DNA from: Microbacterium sp. T2.11-28
Lineage (GTDB): Bacteria; Actinomycetota; Actinomycetes; Actinomycetales; Microbacteriaceae
DNA: 64,000 nucleotides
Direction: 5' to 3'
NCBI RefSeq assembly: GCF_950097975.1
Contig: NZ_CATNHF010000029.1
Span: 1 to 64,000 of the forward strand
Notes under the pieces: model-generated
What the model was told of the DNA's origin: nothing
What the model saw: only the letters and a program-made list of their open reading frames with translations
The model's database searches: none
In this document: in pieces, positions 8,714 through 17,325 of the stretch
Layout of the letters: every line of letters begins with the position of its first letter
Position numbering within the stretch: position 1 is the stretch's first letter
Position numbers and translations under genes: made by a program

Positions 8714-9562
8714 TCACTGCAGGAGCGTCACGCCCTGGCCGGAACCCAGCCACTCGTCGGTGATCTCGGCGAGCGTGCCGTCCTCGCGGAGCGCGTCGAC
8801 CGCGGCGGTGACCCGCTCGGTCAGCGGCGAGTCCTTCGCCAGCAGAAGGCCCCACTCGTCGGGCACGCCCGCAGCAGGGAGCTCCCCGACGATGAAGGAG
8901 TTCTCGATGTAGACGCCGGTCGCGTAGTACGCGGTCGGCAGGTCGAGCACGATCGCGTCGATCTGGTTCGCCTTCAGCGCGGCGACGGCGTCCTCGTTCG
9001 ACGCGTAGAGCTGCGGGGCGGTCGTCGGCTGCACGGCCTCCTCGAGCGTCGTGGCGCTCGTGGAGCCGGTCATGGCGCCGAGGGTGAGGTCCTTCAGGCC
9101 CGCGAGGTCGGTGACCCCGTCGGCGGCGCCGCCCTCGATTGCGACCACGGCCTGGCTCGCGGAGTAGTACGGCGACGAGAAGTCGACGGCCTGCTTGCGC
9201 TCGTCGGTGATCGTGTACTGCTGGATGTTGAAGTCGAAGCTCTTGGGGCCCGGCGCGATGGCCGACTCGAAGCTCGTCCGCACCCACTCGACGTCATCGT
9301 GCGCGAAGCCGAGCTCGTCGGCCACGGCATACGCGACAGCCGCCTCGAAGCCCTCGCCGCTGGCCGGGTCGTCGTCGATGACGTACGGGAAGTAGGCGGT
9401 CTCGCCCGTCGCGATGGTGAGCTTGCCGGGGGTCACGTATCCCTCGTCGGCGGCAGGCGACTCCGAGGAGGAGGGCGTGGTGCCCGACGCGCACCCGGTG
9501 GCGAGCAGGACGGATGCCGCGAGCGAGGCGACGAGGACGGTGCGCAGGGAAGGACGAGACAT
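8714..9562 (-). CDS. Amino-acid ABC transporter substrate-binding lipoprotein
   Basis: A 282-residue family-3 solute-binding protein. The N-terminus is a lipoprotein signal (SLRTVLVASLAASVLLATGC; the lipidated Cys follows LATG), then a Ser/Thr linker and the bilobed domain. The EWVRTSFES and DFNIQQYTITDERKQ blocks are typical of the polar amino-acid group. It is the first gene of the three-gene importer operon, whose promoter should lie between 9563 and 9701. Confidence 0.93.
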   Translation of the reverse strand: MSRPSLRTVLVASLAASVLLATGCASGTTPSSSESPAADEGYVTPGKLTIATGETAYFPYVIDDDPASGEGFEAAVAYAVADELGFAHDDVEWVRTSFESAIAPGPKSFDFNIQQYTITDERKQAVDFSSPYYSASQAVVAIEGGAADGVTDLAGLKDLTLGAMTGSTSATTLEEAVQPTTAPQLYASNEDAVAALKANQIDAIVLDLPTAYYATGVYIENSFIVGELPAAGVPDEWGLLLAKDSPLTERVTAAVDALREDGTLAEITDEWLGSGQGVTLLQ

Positions 9563-9701
9563 GTGAGTTCTCCGTGATCAGGTGCGATCGGGTGGATCGG
9601 GACGCGGCGCCGCCCGCGTGCTGTGCGGCAGCGCCGTGGCATCCATTCTCCCGCCTCGCCGCGCACGGAGGGCGCTCGGGCGTCGCTTTGTTACAGCAAC
9701 T

Positions 9702-10238
9702 TCATGAGCCGAGCTCGTCGAGCATGCGGCGCTGCTCGGGGGTGAGGCCGTCGCGGGTCTCCGCTGCGTCCGCCGACGGCGTCGCAGCCGCGGAGGCGCC
9801 CGGCGCGACCCGGCGTCCGGTCGCGCGGTCGTAGATCGCGCCCGTACGCGATTCGACGCGGTCGTCGACGAGGTCGTACACCACCCACGCGAGCAGGAGC
9901 AGGATCGGGGGGATCACGTAGCCCCAGAACCAGCCGCGCACGTCGACGCCCGAGAAGACGACCACGAGGATCCATACGATCAGCTCGACCACGAAGACGA
10001 TCCCGTACTGCACGAGCTTCTCGCCGACGAACGTGCGACGCGAGGCGGACTTCTTCGCGGCGCCCGTGAAGAGGCGGGTGACGAACGGCTTCAGCCAGAT
10101 GGTGGCCGCCGTGAGGATGACGCCGGCCCACAGCGACGCCCATCCCACGCTCACGCTCGGGAGGAGCAGCCCGATCAGGAGCAGCACGACGACGTTGAAC
10201 ACGTACAGCGAGGCGAACCTCACGACCCAGGACTTCAT
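9702..10238 (-). CDS. Predicted membrane protein, four hydrophobic segments
   Basis: The 178-residue product has hydrophobic segments at about residues 8-28, 32-50, 83-100 and 105-122, with basic residues between the second and third. The soluble C-terminal tail ends in TPEQRRMLDELGS. It resembles small holin-like or phage-holin-family membrane proteins of actinobacteria, but I cannot assign a function. Its ATG overlaps the stop of the upstream quinone-reductase-like gene, so it is the third gene of the MarR operon. Confidence 0.8.
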   Translation of the reverse strand: MKSWVVRFASLYVFNVVVLLLIGLLLPSVSVGWASLWAGVILTAATIWLKPFVTRLFTGAAKKSASRRTFVGEKLVQYGIVFVVELIVWILVVVFSGVDVRGWFWGYVIPPILLLLAWVVYDLVDDRVESRTGAIYDRATGRRVAPGASAAATPSADAAETRDGLTPEQRRMLDELGS

Positions 10239-10903
10239 GCTCCTACAGTGGCACGCTCCGCCGCAGGCGGGAAGGCGACCCGGCGCCTGCGGGCTGAGGC
10301 GCCGGCATCCTTCACGCCGAGCGCACGGACGCGGGCGATCCAGTCTGCGCGCGCGGCGTCGTCGCTGAAGCGGACCGGCGAGAACCGCGTGACGCCGATG
10401 GTCTTCACTCCGCAGTAGCCGAGGGTGGCGCGGGTGAGCGAGGTCTCCGCGGCGTTCCGATAGACGAGGCGGTTCCAGAAGCGCGGCGAGTCCATCGTCA
10501 TGACGACGCGCGCCGTCCGTCCGGACAGGAGACGGTCCGACACCGCCGATCGCTCCCGGTAGCGGAACGTGCCGCCGGAGAGGAAGACGCGATCGATGAA
10601 CGCCTTGAGCGCCGCCGGGACCGTGCCCCACCACTGCGGATGGAGGACGACGAGGTGGTCGGCCCACAGCACGTCGTCGAGGTAGCGCGCGACGTCGGGG
10701 TCGAGGGCGAGATCCGCGTCGGTGCGCGGGACGCGCAGCTGGTCGCGCACGCGCGGGTGGTCCGGGATGGGGTCGCGGGCCAGATCGATGACGCGCACCT
10801 CTGCCCCCGCCCCGCGCACCCCCTCGAGGTAGGCGCCCGCGAGCGCGTGGGTGAGCGTGTCGGGCAGCGGCGTTCCCACCACGACGAGGATGCGACGGTT
10901 CAT
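10235..10903 (-). CDS. NAD(P)H dehydrogenase (quinone)-like flavoprotein
   Basis: A 222-residue protein of the flavodoxin-fold MdaB/KefF/NQO family, which reduces quinones or nitro compounds by two electrons with FMN or FAD. The N-terminal ILVVVGTP phosphate-binding region and HPQWWGTVPAALKAFIDRVF are the family landmarks. The C-terminal tail is Arg/Ala-rich. It overlaps the MarR gene upstream (ATGA) and the membrane-protein gene downstream, so it is likely induced by whatever ligand the MarR protein senses, perhaps a quinone. Confidence 0.88.
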   Translation of the reverse strand: MNRRILVVVGTPLPDTLTHALAGAYLEGVRGAGAEVRVIDLARDPIPDHPRVRDQLRVPRTDADLALDPDVARYLDDVLWADHLVVLHPQWWGTVPAALKAFIDRVFLSGGTFRYRERSAVSDRLLSGRTARVVMTMDSPRFWNRLVYRNAAETSLTRATLGYCGVKTIGVTRFSPVRFSDDAARADWIARVRALGVKDAGASARRRRVAFPPAAERATVGA

Positions 10904-11352
10904 GCGGGGTGTCCCTTCTCGATGACGATGGCGGTGAGGGTGGCCAGATGTCGGTTCAGGCGCTCGCGGTCGATCGCGGCGGGGGAGACGGCGGGATCGA
11001 GCCGCGGGTCGGCGAGCATGTCGGTGAACTCGGTCTCCAGCTCGCCGCCGGCGGACTCGACCAGGTCGGCACCCCTCGGCGTCAGCGACAGGACGATCCG
11101 TCGCCCGCCGCCGGACTCGGTGGTGATCCACCCGTCCGCCACGAGCGCCGGCACGCGCTTGCTGACGGCGGCCTTCGTGACGCGCAGGCATCGGGCGAGC
11201 CCGGTGATGTCGATGGGGCCGAGCTCGGCGAGGGTCGCGAGGAACTCGAACAGGTTGTACGAGACGCCGTGGCGTTCGCGCAGCACGGCATCCGCGTAGA
11301 TGTCGAGCTCGGCCACGAGCTCGTGGAGGGTGACGGTGATACGCGCGGCCAT
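10900..11352 (-). CDS. MarR-family transcriptional regulator
   Basis: A 150-residue winged-helix regulator: the recognition region is ITGLARCLRVTKAAVSKRV and the wing is ESGGGRRIVLSLT. I chose the ATG at 11352; a TTG 12 bp upstream is in frame but would place the operator even closer. A perfect palindrome lies 16 bp upstream, suggesting autoregulation of the three-gene operon it heads. Confidence 0.9.
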   Translation of the reverse strand: MAARITVTLHELVAELDIYADAVLRERHGVSYNLFEFLATLAELGPIDITGLARCLRVTKAAVSKRVPALVADGWITTESGGGRRIVLSLTPRGADLVESAGGELETEFTDMLADPRLDPAVSPAAIDRERLNRHLATLTAIVIEKGHPA

Positions 11353-11367
11353 GGCGCGAGTCAACCA

Positions 11368-11388
11368 GTTGACATGAGAGATGTCAAC
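11368..11388. promoter_or_regulatory. Perfect palindromic MarR operator candidate
   Basis: GTTGACAT (11368-11375) and ATGTCAAC (11381-11388) are perfect 8-bp inverted arms around GAGAG. The site lies 16 bp before the marR start, the usual place for an autoregulatory operator. Confidence 0.75.
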
Positions 11389-11406
11389 AGGTTTACTCGC
11401 GGAGTG

Positions 11407-12201
11407 TCAGCCGATGGTCACCAGTTCGTCGAGGTCGTCGTCCGGGAGCACGTCGGCCACGGCGGAGACCTCGACGTCGACCAGGTCGGCTCGGCCGCTC
11501 ATCACGTTGAGGAAGGCGGTGTCCGCGGCGTCGCGGCCGGTGGCGATTCGCACCAGGCTGGAACGCGGCGCCAGGGTCGTCGCGTCGACGACCCGCCACG
11601 CGCCCTCGATCCACGCCTCTGCCACGGCGTGGAAGTCCATGGGGTGCAGTCCGGGCGCGTACACCGCGACCAGGCGCGCCGGCACGCCGCGGGCGCGCAG
11701 CAGCGCCACGCACAGGTGGGCGTAGTCGCGGCACACGCCACGGCGGGCCAGGAGCGTCTGGGTCGCACCGTCGGTCGGGAGCGACGAGCCCGGCACGTAG
11801 GAGAGCTGCGTGCCCACCCACGACGACACGGCCGTCAGCAGGTCCCTGCCCTCGGGGATGCCGCCGAACTGCGCGGCGGCGGTCGCGGCGAGGGTGTCGG
11901 AGTCGGCGTAGCGGCTCGGACGGCCGTAGACGAGCAGGTCGGTCTCCGTCGTCTCGAGCGCGGTCGCGGGGTCGCTCACGCTCGCGCGGTACTCGACGAC
12001 GAGCTCGCCGGGCTCCGCGGTGAGGCGGTGCAGACGTCCGCCGTGGACGTCGGAGAGCTCGCGCACCTCCACCGGCGCGCCGTCGAGACTCGCCGTCAGC
12101 GACTCCGTCGCGGAGTAGGCGGAGGCCACGGCGATCGCGAACACGAGGTCGGCGGTCTCGGTGACCTGCAGGACGATGCGGCTCGTGACATCCCTCTTCA
12201 T
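11407..12201 (-). CDS. Transglutaminase-like cysteine protease-fold protein
   Basis: A 264-residue protein with the transglutaminase-like Cys-His-Asp triad: C157 in RRGVCRDYAHL, H191 in MDFHAVAEAW and D206 in VVDATTL. The N-terminal half is a beta-rich region common in the bacterial members (often annotated as transglutaminase family protein). No signal peptide or membrane segment is present, so it is cytoplasmic. Substrate unknown. It stands alone between the marR gene and the hpa cluster. Confidence 0.85.
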   Translation of the reverse strand: MKRDVTSRIVLQVTETADLVFAIAVASAYSATESLTASLDGAPVEVRELSDVHGGRLHRLTAEPGELVVEYRASVSDPATALETTETDLLVYGRPSRYADSDTLAATAAAQFGGIPEGRDLLTAVSSWVGTQLSYVPGSSLPTDGATQTLLARRGVCRDYAHLCVALLRARGVPARLVAVYAPGLHPMDFHAVAEAWIEGAWRVVDATTLAPRSSLVRIATGRDAADTAFLNVMSGRADLVDVEVSAVADVLPDDDLDELVTIG

Positions 12202-12228
12202 GCGCCCAGCCTGTCACCCCAGGGGCGG

Positions 12229-12302
12229 ATGTCCCACTTCCGGTCGCTTGCGGGTCACGGAATCCGCCGAAATGGGGACACGGTGCGAAGAGAGTGGGAC
12301 AT
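12229..12302. repeat. Dispersed intergenic repeat, GTGGGACAT type (copy A)
   Basis: ATGTCCCACT (12229-12238) and AGTGGGACAT (12293-12302) are perfect 10-bp inverted arms around a 54-bp spacer. Related cores occur in three other intergenic regions of this window. It lies between hpaI and the transglutaminase-like gene. Confidence 0.75.
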
Positions 12303-12316
12303 CGGGCGCAGCACGC

Positions 12317-13090
12317 TCAGGCCCAGTCGGCCGCGAAGCCCTCGGAGGCGCGGGCGAGGATCGACACGTCCGCGCCGACGAGCACGAAGGCGGCGCCCGC
12401 ATCGACGTAGTCGCGCGCGACCGCCGGGTCGAAGGCGTTGACGCCCACGGGGGTGCCGGTCGCACGGACCGCGTCGAACGTGCGGCGGACCGCGGCCACG
12501 ACGTCGGGGTGGGTCTGCTGACCGAGCAGCCCCATCGAGGCGGCGAGGTCGGAAGGGCCCACGAAGACGCCGTCCACGCCGTCCACCGCGGCGATCTCGG
12601 CCGCGGCGGCGACGCCCTCGGCCGTCTCGATCTGCACGAACAGCGACGTGTGGCGGTCGGCGTCCTGCAGATACCCCTCGACGCGGTTCCAGCGGGCCGA
12701 TCGGGACAGCGCCGAGCCGACCCCTCGCTGCCCGCGCGGCGGGTAGCGGACGGCCGCCACGGCGGCGCGCGCCTCGTCGGCCGACGACACCATGGGCACG
12801 AGGATGTTCTGCGCCCCGAGGTCGAGGACCTGCTTGATGGTCACGACATCCCCGATCGGCACGCGGACGACCGGCGTCGCCGGGTATGCGGCGACCGCCT
12901 GCAGCTGAGCAAGCGTCGACTCCAGGCCGTTGGGCGAGTGCTCCATGTCGATCAGCAGCCAGTCGATGCCCGATCCCGCCAGGATCTCCGTCACCAGCGG
13001 CGAGCCGGCGCAGGCCCAGAGGCCGGCGAGCGGCCGGGAGCCGGCGGCGGCGAGGCGGTCCCGGAAGGTGTCCGTCAGATGAAGCGGCAT
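12317..13090 (-). CDS. hpaI: 4-hydroxy-2-oxoheptanedioate aldolase
   Basis: Class II metal-dependent aldolase that splits 4-hydroxy-2-oxoheptanedioate into pyruvate and succinate semialdehyde, the last step of homoprotocatechuate meta-cleavage. The 257-residue sequence has D48 and H51 (LLIDMEH), R76 (VVRVP), metal ligand E155 (VQIET) and metal ligand D181 (VGPSD), matching the HpaI active site with a constant six-residue offset from the E. coli numbering as I recall it. The ATG at 13090 has GGGGAG upstream and overlaps hpaH by 16 bp. Confidence 0.93.
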   Translation of the reverse strand: MPLHLTDTFRDRLAAAGSRPLAGLWACAGSPLVTEILAGSGIDWLLIDMEHSPNGLESTLAQLQAVAAYPATPVVRVPIGDVVTIKQVLDLGAQNILVPMVSSADEARAAVAAVRYPPRGQRGVGSALSRSARWNRVEGYLQDADRHTSLFVQIETAEGVAAAAEIAAVDGVDGVFVGPSDLAASMGLLGQQTHPDVVAAVRRTFDAVRATGTPVGVNAFDPAVARDYVDAGAAFVLVGADVSILARASEGFAADWA

Positions 13091-13860
13091 GAGATGCTCC
13101 CCATCGGTCCGTAGTCGCACAGCACCTCGTCGCCGCGCGCGACCCACACGGGTCGGGTGAACGATCCGGCGAGGATGATCTCGCCCGCCTCGAGTCTGTC
13201 ACCGTGCGGATGGATCTTGTTCGCGAGCCACGCCACGCCGGTCGCCGGATGACCGAGGACGCCCGCAGCCACCCCGGTCTCCTCCACCTCGCCGTTCTTG
13301 CGGAGCACCGCCGGCACCCAAGGCAGGTCGACCTCGTCGGGGCGGCGACGGGTCTCGCCGAGCACCATCGCGCCGTAGGCGGCGTTGTCGCTGATCGTGT
13401 CGACGATCGTCCGGCCCTCGAGCTCGATGTGGGAGTTGAGGATCTCCAGCGCCGGCACGACGTAGTCCGTCGCGCGCAGCGCGTCGGCCAGGGTGGCGTC
13501 CGGCCCCGCGAGCGGCTCCTTCAGCACGAAGGCCAGCTCGACTTCGACGCGGACGTTGGAGAAGTGGTCGACGGGGACGCCGTCGCCGCTGCGGAACACG
13601 GTGTCGTCGAACATCACGCCGTAGTCGGGCTCGGCGATGCCGGTCGCCTGCTGCATGGCGCGCGAGGTGAGCCCGATCTTGCGGCCGACGAGCCGGCGGC
13701 CCGCCGCCGTCATGCGATCGCGCCACACCCGCTGGATCGCGTACGAGTCCTCGACGGTGGCCTCGGGGTGCCGTGCCGTGATCCGCGGGATGACGCCGTG
13801 CGTGCGGTCCGCCTCCGCGAGCTCGGCCGCCAGCGCCGCGATGGTGGCGTCATCGAGCAT
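13075..13860 (-). CDS. hpaH: 2-oxo-hepta-3-ene-1,7-dioate hydratase
   Basis: Adds water to 2-oxohept-3-ene-1,7-dioate, giving the aldolase substrate. The 261-residue protein has three metal-ligand glutamates in the expected places, E106 and E108 (VRVEVEL) and E139 (ALEIL), plus the [12 protein letters not shown] block. Length is normal for the family. It lies 54 bp downstream of hpaD and overlaps hpaI. The order hpaD-hpaH-hpaI supports the assignment over the related MhpD/TodG hydratases. Confidence 0.92.
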   Translation of the reverse strand: MLDDATIAALAAELAEADRTHGVIPRITARHPEATVEDSYAIQRVWRDRMTAAGRRLVGRKIGLTSRAMQQATGIAEPDYGVMFDDTVFRSGDGVPVDHFSNVRVEVELAFVLKEPLAGPDATLADALRATDYVVPALEILNSHIELEGRTIVDTISDNAAYGAMVLGETRRRPDEVDLPWVPAVLRKNGEVEETGVAAGVLGHPATGVAWLANKIHPHGDRLEAGEIILAGSFTRPVWVARGDEVLCDYGPMGSISCRFI

Positions 13861-13891
13861 CGTCCGCCCCCGCTCCCCGGGCCTGTCGGTC

Positions 13892-13913
13892 GGGTCCCTG
13901 AGCCTGTCGACGG
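13892..13913. repeat. Copy of the CCCTGAGCCTGTCGA intergenic repeat
   Basis: GGTCCCTGAGCCTGTCGACG between hpaD and hpaH matches a short repeat that is widespread between genes of actinobacterial genomes, as I remember it. A truncated GGGCCTGTCG precedes it at about 13879. It is the only full copy I noticed here. Confidence 0.5.
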
Positions 13914-13914
13914 A

Positions 13915-15075
13915 TCACAGCTGGTGACCCAGCTTGTACTCGCCCTGCTTGTACTCCGGCAGCTCGTCCTCGCCCGGGCGGGTGTAGGAGAAGCCGTCGG
14001 CGCCGATCGTCACGGCCATCTCCGACGAGTCGGTGCGGGCGACCACCGGCTGCGGGTTGCCGTCGAGGTCGAGCACGAGGGAGGCCTCGGTGTACCAAGA
14101 GGGGACCACGGGGTTCCCCCACCAGTCGCGGCGCTGGTTGTCGTGGACGTCCCAGGTGACGACCGGGTTGTCGGGGTCGCCCGTGTAGTAGTCCTGCGTG
14201 TAGATCTCCACGCGATGGCCGTCGGGATCGCGCAGGTACAGGTAGAACGCGTTGGAGACGCCGTGGCGGCCCGGTCCGCGCTCGATCGCGTCGGACCGCC
14301 GGAGCGCGCCCAGCTTGTCGCAGATCGCGAGGATGTTGTGCTTCTCGTGGGTCGCGAACGCCACGTGGTGCATGCGCGGGCCGTCGCCGCCCGTCATCGC
14401 GGTGTCGTGGACAGTGGGCTTGCGGCGCATCCACGCGGCGTACACGGTGCCCTCCTCGTCCTGGATGTCCTCGGTGACGCGGAAGCCGAGCGACTGCATG
14501 AAGTTCACCGCGCGCGGCACGTCGGGGGTCACCTGGTTGAAGTGATCGAGTCGCACGAGCTCGCCCGGCGTGTGGAGGTCGTATCGCCACGACAGGCGCT
14601 CGACGTGCTCGGTCTGGAAGAAGAACTCGTAGGGGAAGCCGAGCGGGTCGGTCACGCGGACCGCGTCGCCGATGCCGCGGACGAACCCTTCCGCCCGGCG
14701 CTCCACGCGGCAGCCGAGCTCCTCGTAGAAGGCCACCGCCTTGTCGAGGTCCTCGGACGAGCGCACGCGGTACGAGAACGCGGCGACGGCCGCGACCGGT
14801 CCCTGCCGCAGCACGAGGTTGTGGTGGATGAACTCCTCCGTGGAGCGGAGGTAGATCGTCTCGTCGTCCTCCTCCGTCACGTACAGTCCGAGGACGTCGA
14901 CGTAGAACGCGCGCGACGCCGCGAGGTCGGTGACGACCAGCTCCATGTAGGCGCAGCGCAGGATGTCGGGCGCCGGAGCCGTCGGCGTCGGGATGGGGTC
15001 GTCGGAGCGGATCGGCGCCTCCTGGCTCACGAAGAAGCCCGAGGAGGTGAGCGTCATCTCATCGCGGTGGGTCAT
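13915..15075 (-). CDS. hpaD: 3,4-dihydroxyphenylacetate (homoprotocatechuate) 2,3-dioxygenase
   Basis: Extradiol dioxygenase of the VOC superfamily (386 residues) that opens the homoprotocatechuate ring to 5-carboxymethyl-2-hydroxymuconate semialdehyde. Metal ligands H178 (LVRLDHFN), H237 (MHHVAF) and E290 (HRVEIYTQD) are present. Compared with the well-studied Brevibacterium fuscum enzyme, recalled from memory, the second-shell residues also fit with a constant +23 offset: acid/base H223, N180, W215, R266, H271, Y280, D295 and R316. That makes the substrate call unusually firm. It follows hpaE by 14 bp in the operon. Confidence 0.95.
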   Translation of the reverse strand: MTHRDEMTLTSSGFFVSQEAPIRSDDPIPTPTAPAPDILRCAYMELVVTDLAASRAFYVDVLGLYVTEEDDETIYLRSTEEFIHHNLVLRQGPVAAVAAFSYRVRSSEDLDKAVAFYEELGCRVERRAEGFVRGIGDAVRVTDPLGFPYEFFFQTEHVERLSWRYDLHTPGELVRLDHFNQVTPDVPRAVNFMQSLGFRVTEDIQDEEGTVYAAWMRRKPTVHDTAMTGGDGPRMHHVAFATHEKHNILAICDKLGALRRSDAIERGPGRHGVSNAFYLYLRDPDGHRVEIYTQDYYTGDPDNPVVTWDVHDNQRRDWWGNPVVPSWYTEASLVLDLDGNPQPVVARTDSSEMAVTIGADGFSYTRPGEDELPEYKQGEYKLGHQL

Positions 15076-15089
15076 GTCAGCGTCCTTGC

Positions 15090-16598
15090 TTACTTGCCGA
15101 AAGTGGGGTTGTGGACCTCGCCGAGCGTGATGTGCACGGCCTGCTGGTCGGTGTAGAAGTCGATGGAGCGGTAGCCGCCTTCGTGTCCCAGTCCCGAGGC
15201 CTTCACCCCGCCGAACGGGGTGCGGAGGTCTCGCACGTTGTTCGAGTTCAGCCACACCATGCCTGCCTCGACGGACTGCGCGAAGGTGTGGGCGCGCGTC
15301 AGATCGTTCGTCCACACGTAGGCGGCGAGGCCGTACTTCGTGTCGTTCGCGAGGGCCAGGGCCTCTTCGTCGGTGTCGAACGGGGTGATCGCCACGACCG
15401 GGCCGAAGATCTCCTCCTGGAAGATCCGGGCCCCCGGGGCCACGTCGACGAACACGGTCGGGGCCACGAAGTTGCCGAAGGCGAAGCCCTCCGGCTGCCC
15501 GCCGCCGGCGACGAGGCGCCCCTCGCCCTTGCCGATCTCGATGTAGCCCATCACCTTCTCGAAGTGCTCGGGGTGCACGAGCGCCCCCACCTCGGTCGCC
15601 GGGTCGTGCGGGTAGCCGACTTTCACGCGCTTCGCCTGCGCGGCATAGCGCTCGACGAACTCGTCGTAGACCTCCCGCTGCACGAGGATGCGGCTGCCGG
15701 CGGTGCAGCGCTCGCCGTTGAGCGAGAACACGCCGAAGATGGTCGCGTCGACGGCCGCGTCGAGGTCGGCGTCGGCGAAGACGATCGCGGGCGACTTGCC
15801 GCCGAGCTCCATCGACAGGCCTTTGAGGTGGGGCGCCGCGTTGGCGAAGATGAGCTGCCCCGTGCGGCTCTCGCCCGTGAACGAGATGAGCGGAACGTCG
15901 GGGTGCTTCACGAGGGCGTCGCCGGCCTCCTCGCCCAGTCCGTTGACGAGGTTGAAGACCCCGGGCGGCAGCCCCGCCTCCTCGAAGATCCCCGCCCACA
16001 GCGACGCCGACAGCGGCGTGAACTCCGCGGGCTTGAGCACGACCGTGTTGCCGGTGGCCAGCGCGGGGCCGAGCTTCCACGACTCGAGCATGAACGGCGT
16101 GTTCCAGGGCGTGATGAGCCCCGCGACCCCGATCGGCTTGCGGTTGACGTAGTTGAGCTGGCGTCCGGGCACCTTGAACGTGTCGTCGGACTGGGCGACG
16201 ATCAGGTCGGCGAAGAAGCGGAAGTTCTCGGCTGCGCGGCGGGCCTGGCCGAGGGCCTGCGTGATCGGCAGTCCGGAGTCGAAGGACTCCAGCTCGGCGA
16301 GGCGGGCGTCGCGCGATTCGACGATGTCGGCGATCCGGTGGAGCACCCGCGAGCGCTCGCGGGGAAGCATGCGCGGCCACGGGCCGTCGGTGAACGCCCG
16401 GCGCGCGGCGGCGACGGCCCTGTCGATGTCGTCCTTCTTGCCGGCCGCGGCCTGCACGTAGGTCTCGTTGGAGACGGGCTCGAGCACGTCGAAGGTGTCG
16501 CCGTCGAGCGAGTCGACGAACTCCCCGTCGATGTAGTGCCGGATGCGGCTCGGCAGGTCGGCCGGCACGTGGCGGGTGTCGAGGGAGGGAGTGGTCAT
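15090..16598 (-). CDS. hpaE: 5-carboxymethyl-2-hydroxymuconate semialdehyde dehydrogenase
   Basis: NAD-dependent aldehyde dehydrogenase, 502 residues, oxidising the ring-fission aldehyde to 5-carboxymethyl-2-hydroxymuconate. The general base is E264 in MELGGKSP and the catalytic Cys C298 in NGERCTAG; PWNTPFML and the glycine motif SFTGESRTG bind the cofactor. The aldehyde dehydrogenase family is certain; the exact substrate rests on its place between the GntR gene and hpaD. Confidence 0.92.
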   Translation of the reverse strand: MTTPSLDTRHVPADLPSRIRHYIDGEFVDSLDGDTFDVLEPVSNETYVQAAAGKKDDIDRAVAAARRAFTDGPWPRMLPRERSRVLHRIADIVESRDARLAELESFDSGLPITQALGQARRAAENFRFFADLIVAQSDDTFKVPGRQLNYVNRKPIGVAGLITPWNTPFMLESWKLGPALATGNTVVLKPAEFTPLSASLWAGIFEEAGLPPGVFNLVNGLGEEAGDALVKHPDVPLISFTGESRTGQLIFANAAPHLKGLSMELGGKSPAIVFADADLDAAVDATIFGVFSLNGERCTAGSRILVQREVYDEFVERYAAQAKRVKVGYPHDPATEVGALVHPEHFEKVMGYIEIGKGEGRLVAGGGQPEGFAFGNFVAPTVFVDVAPGARIFQEEIFGPVVAITPFDTDEEALALANDTKYGLAAYVWTNDLTRAHTFAQSVEAGMVWLNSNNVRDLRTPFGGVKASGLGHEGGYRSIDFYTDQQAVHITLGEVHNPTFGK

Positions 16599-16641
16599 GG
16601 TGCTCCTTGTGGTGACGGGAGGCGGGTCGGAAGGCCGGGGC

Positions 16642-17325
16642 TCAGAAGGCGGGAAGACCCAGCGCTTCGTCGGGGTGCTCGTGGATCATGTAGGCGTCGA
16701 GGGTGGCCGACCGGTGGCGGCGGGCCGCCTTCTCGATCTCGCCCAACGGCGCGCCGTGCTCGATGAGGCGGACGATGTTCTCGTGCTCGTGCACCGACTC
16801 CTGCGCGCGGCCGGGGACGAAGCTGAACGTCGAGTCGCGGAGATTGCCCAGCCGGCCCCACTCGGCCTCGACGAGCTCGAGCAGCCGCGGATTGGGGCAT
16901 TTGCCGAACAGCGCCGCGTGGAACTCCTGGTTCAGGCGCGTGAAGGCGTGCGGGTCGAAGTGCTCGAGCGTCTCGATCATCAGCTCGTTGACGCGCCGTG
17001 CGGCATGGAGATCGTCGACGGTCAGCCGCCGGGCCGCGAGCGCCGTCGCGGTGCCCTCGAGGATGCTGAGGGCCTGCATGCTGTGGCGGTACTGGGTGTC
17101 GTCGACCATCGAGACGCGGGCGCCGACGTTGCGCTCGAAGGTCACGAGGCCCTCGGCCTCCAGCTGGCGGATCGCCTCGCGCACGGGCACGACGCTCATG
17201 TCGAGCTCGTGCGCGATGGTGCCGAGCACCAGGCGATAGCCCGGGGTGAACACCTGACCGGCGATGCGCTCCTTGATCCAGTGGTAGGCCGTCTGGGACT
17301 TGCTCTGGCTCGCGATCTCGGTCAC
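16642..17325 (-). CDS. GntR-family regulator (FadR/FCD type) of the hpa cluster
   Basis: A 227-residue regulator: winged helix at about 12-75 (MSVVPVREAIRQLEAEGLV is the recognition region), then an all-helical FCD ligand-binding domain (about 88-215) with the His/Asp/Asn residues of metal-dependent members (NQEFHAALF, EHENIVRLIE). The GTG start overlaps the stop of the FAH-RraA gene. It probably represses the cluster through a site near 18820 and is released by a pathway intermediate. Confidence 0.9.
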   Translation of the reverse strand: MTEIASQSKSQTAYHWIKERIAGQVFTPGYRLVLGTIAHELDMSVVPVREAIRQLEAEGLVTFERNVGARVSMVDDTQYRHSMQALSILEGTATALAARRLTVDDLHAARRVNELMIETLEHFDPHAFTRLNQEFHAALFGKCPNPRLLELVEAEWGRLGNLRDSTFSFVPGRAQESVHEHENIVRLIEHGAPLGEIEKAARRHRSATLDAYMIHEHPDEALGLPAF

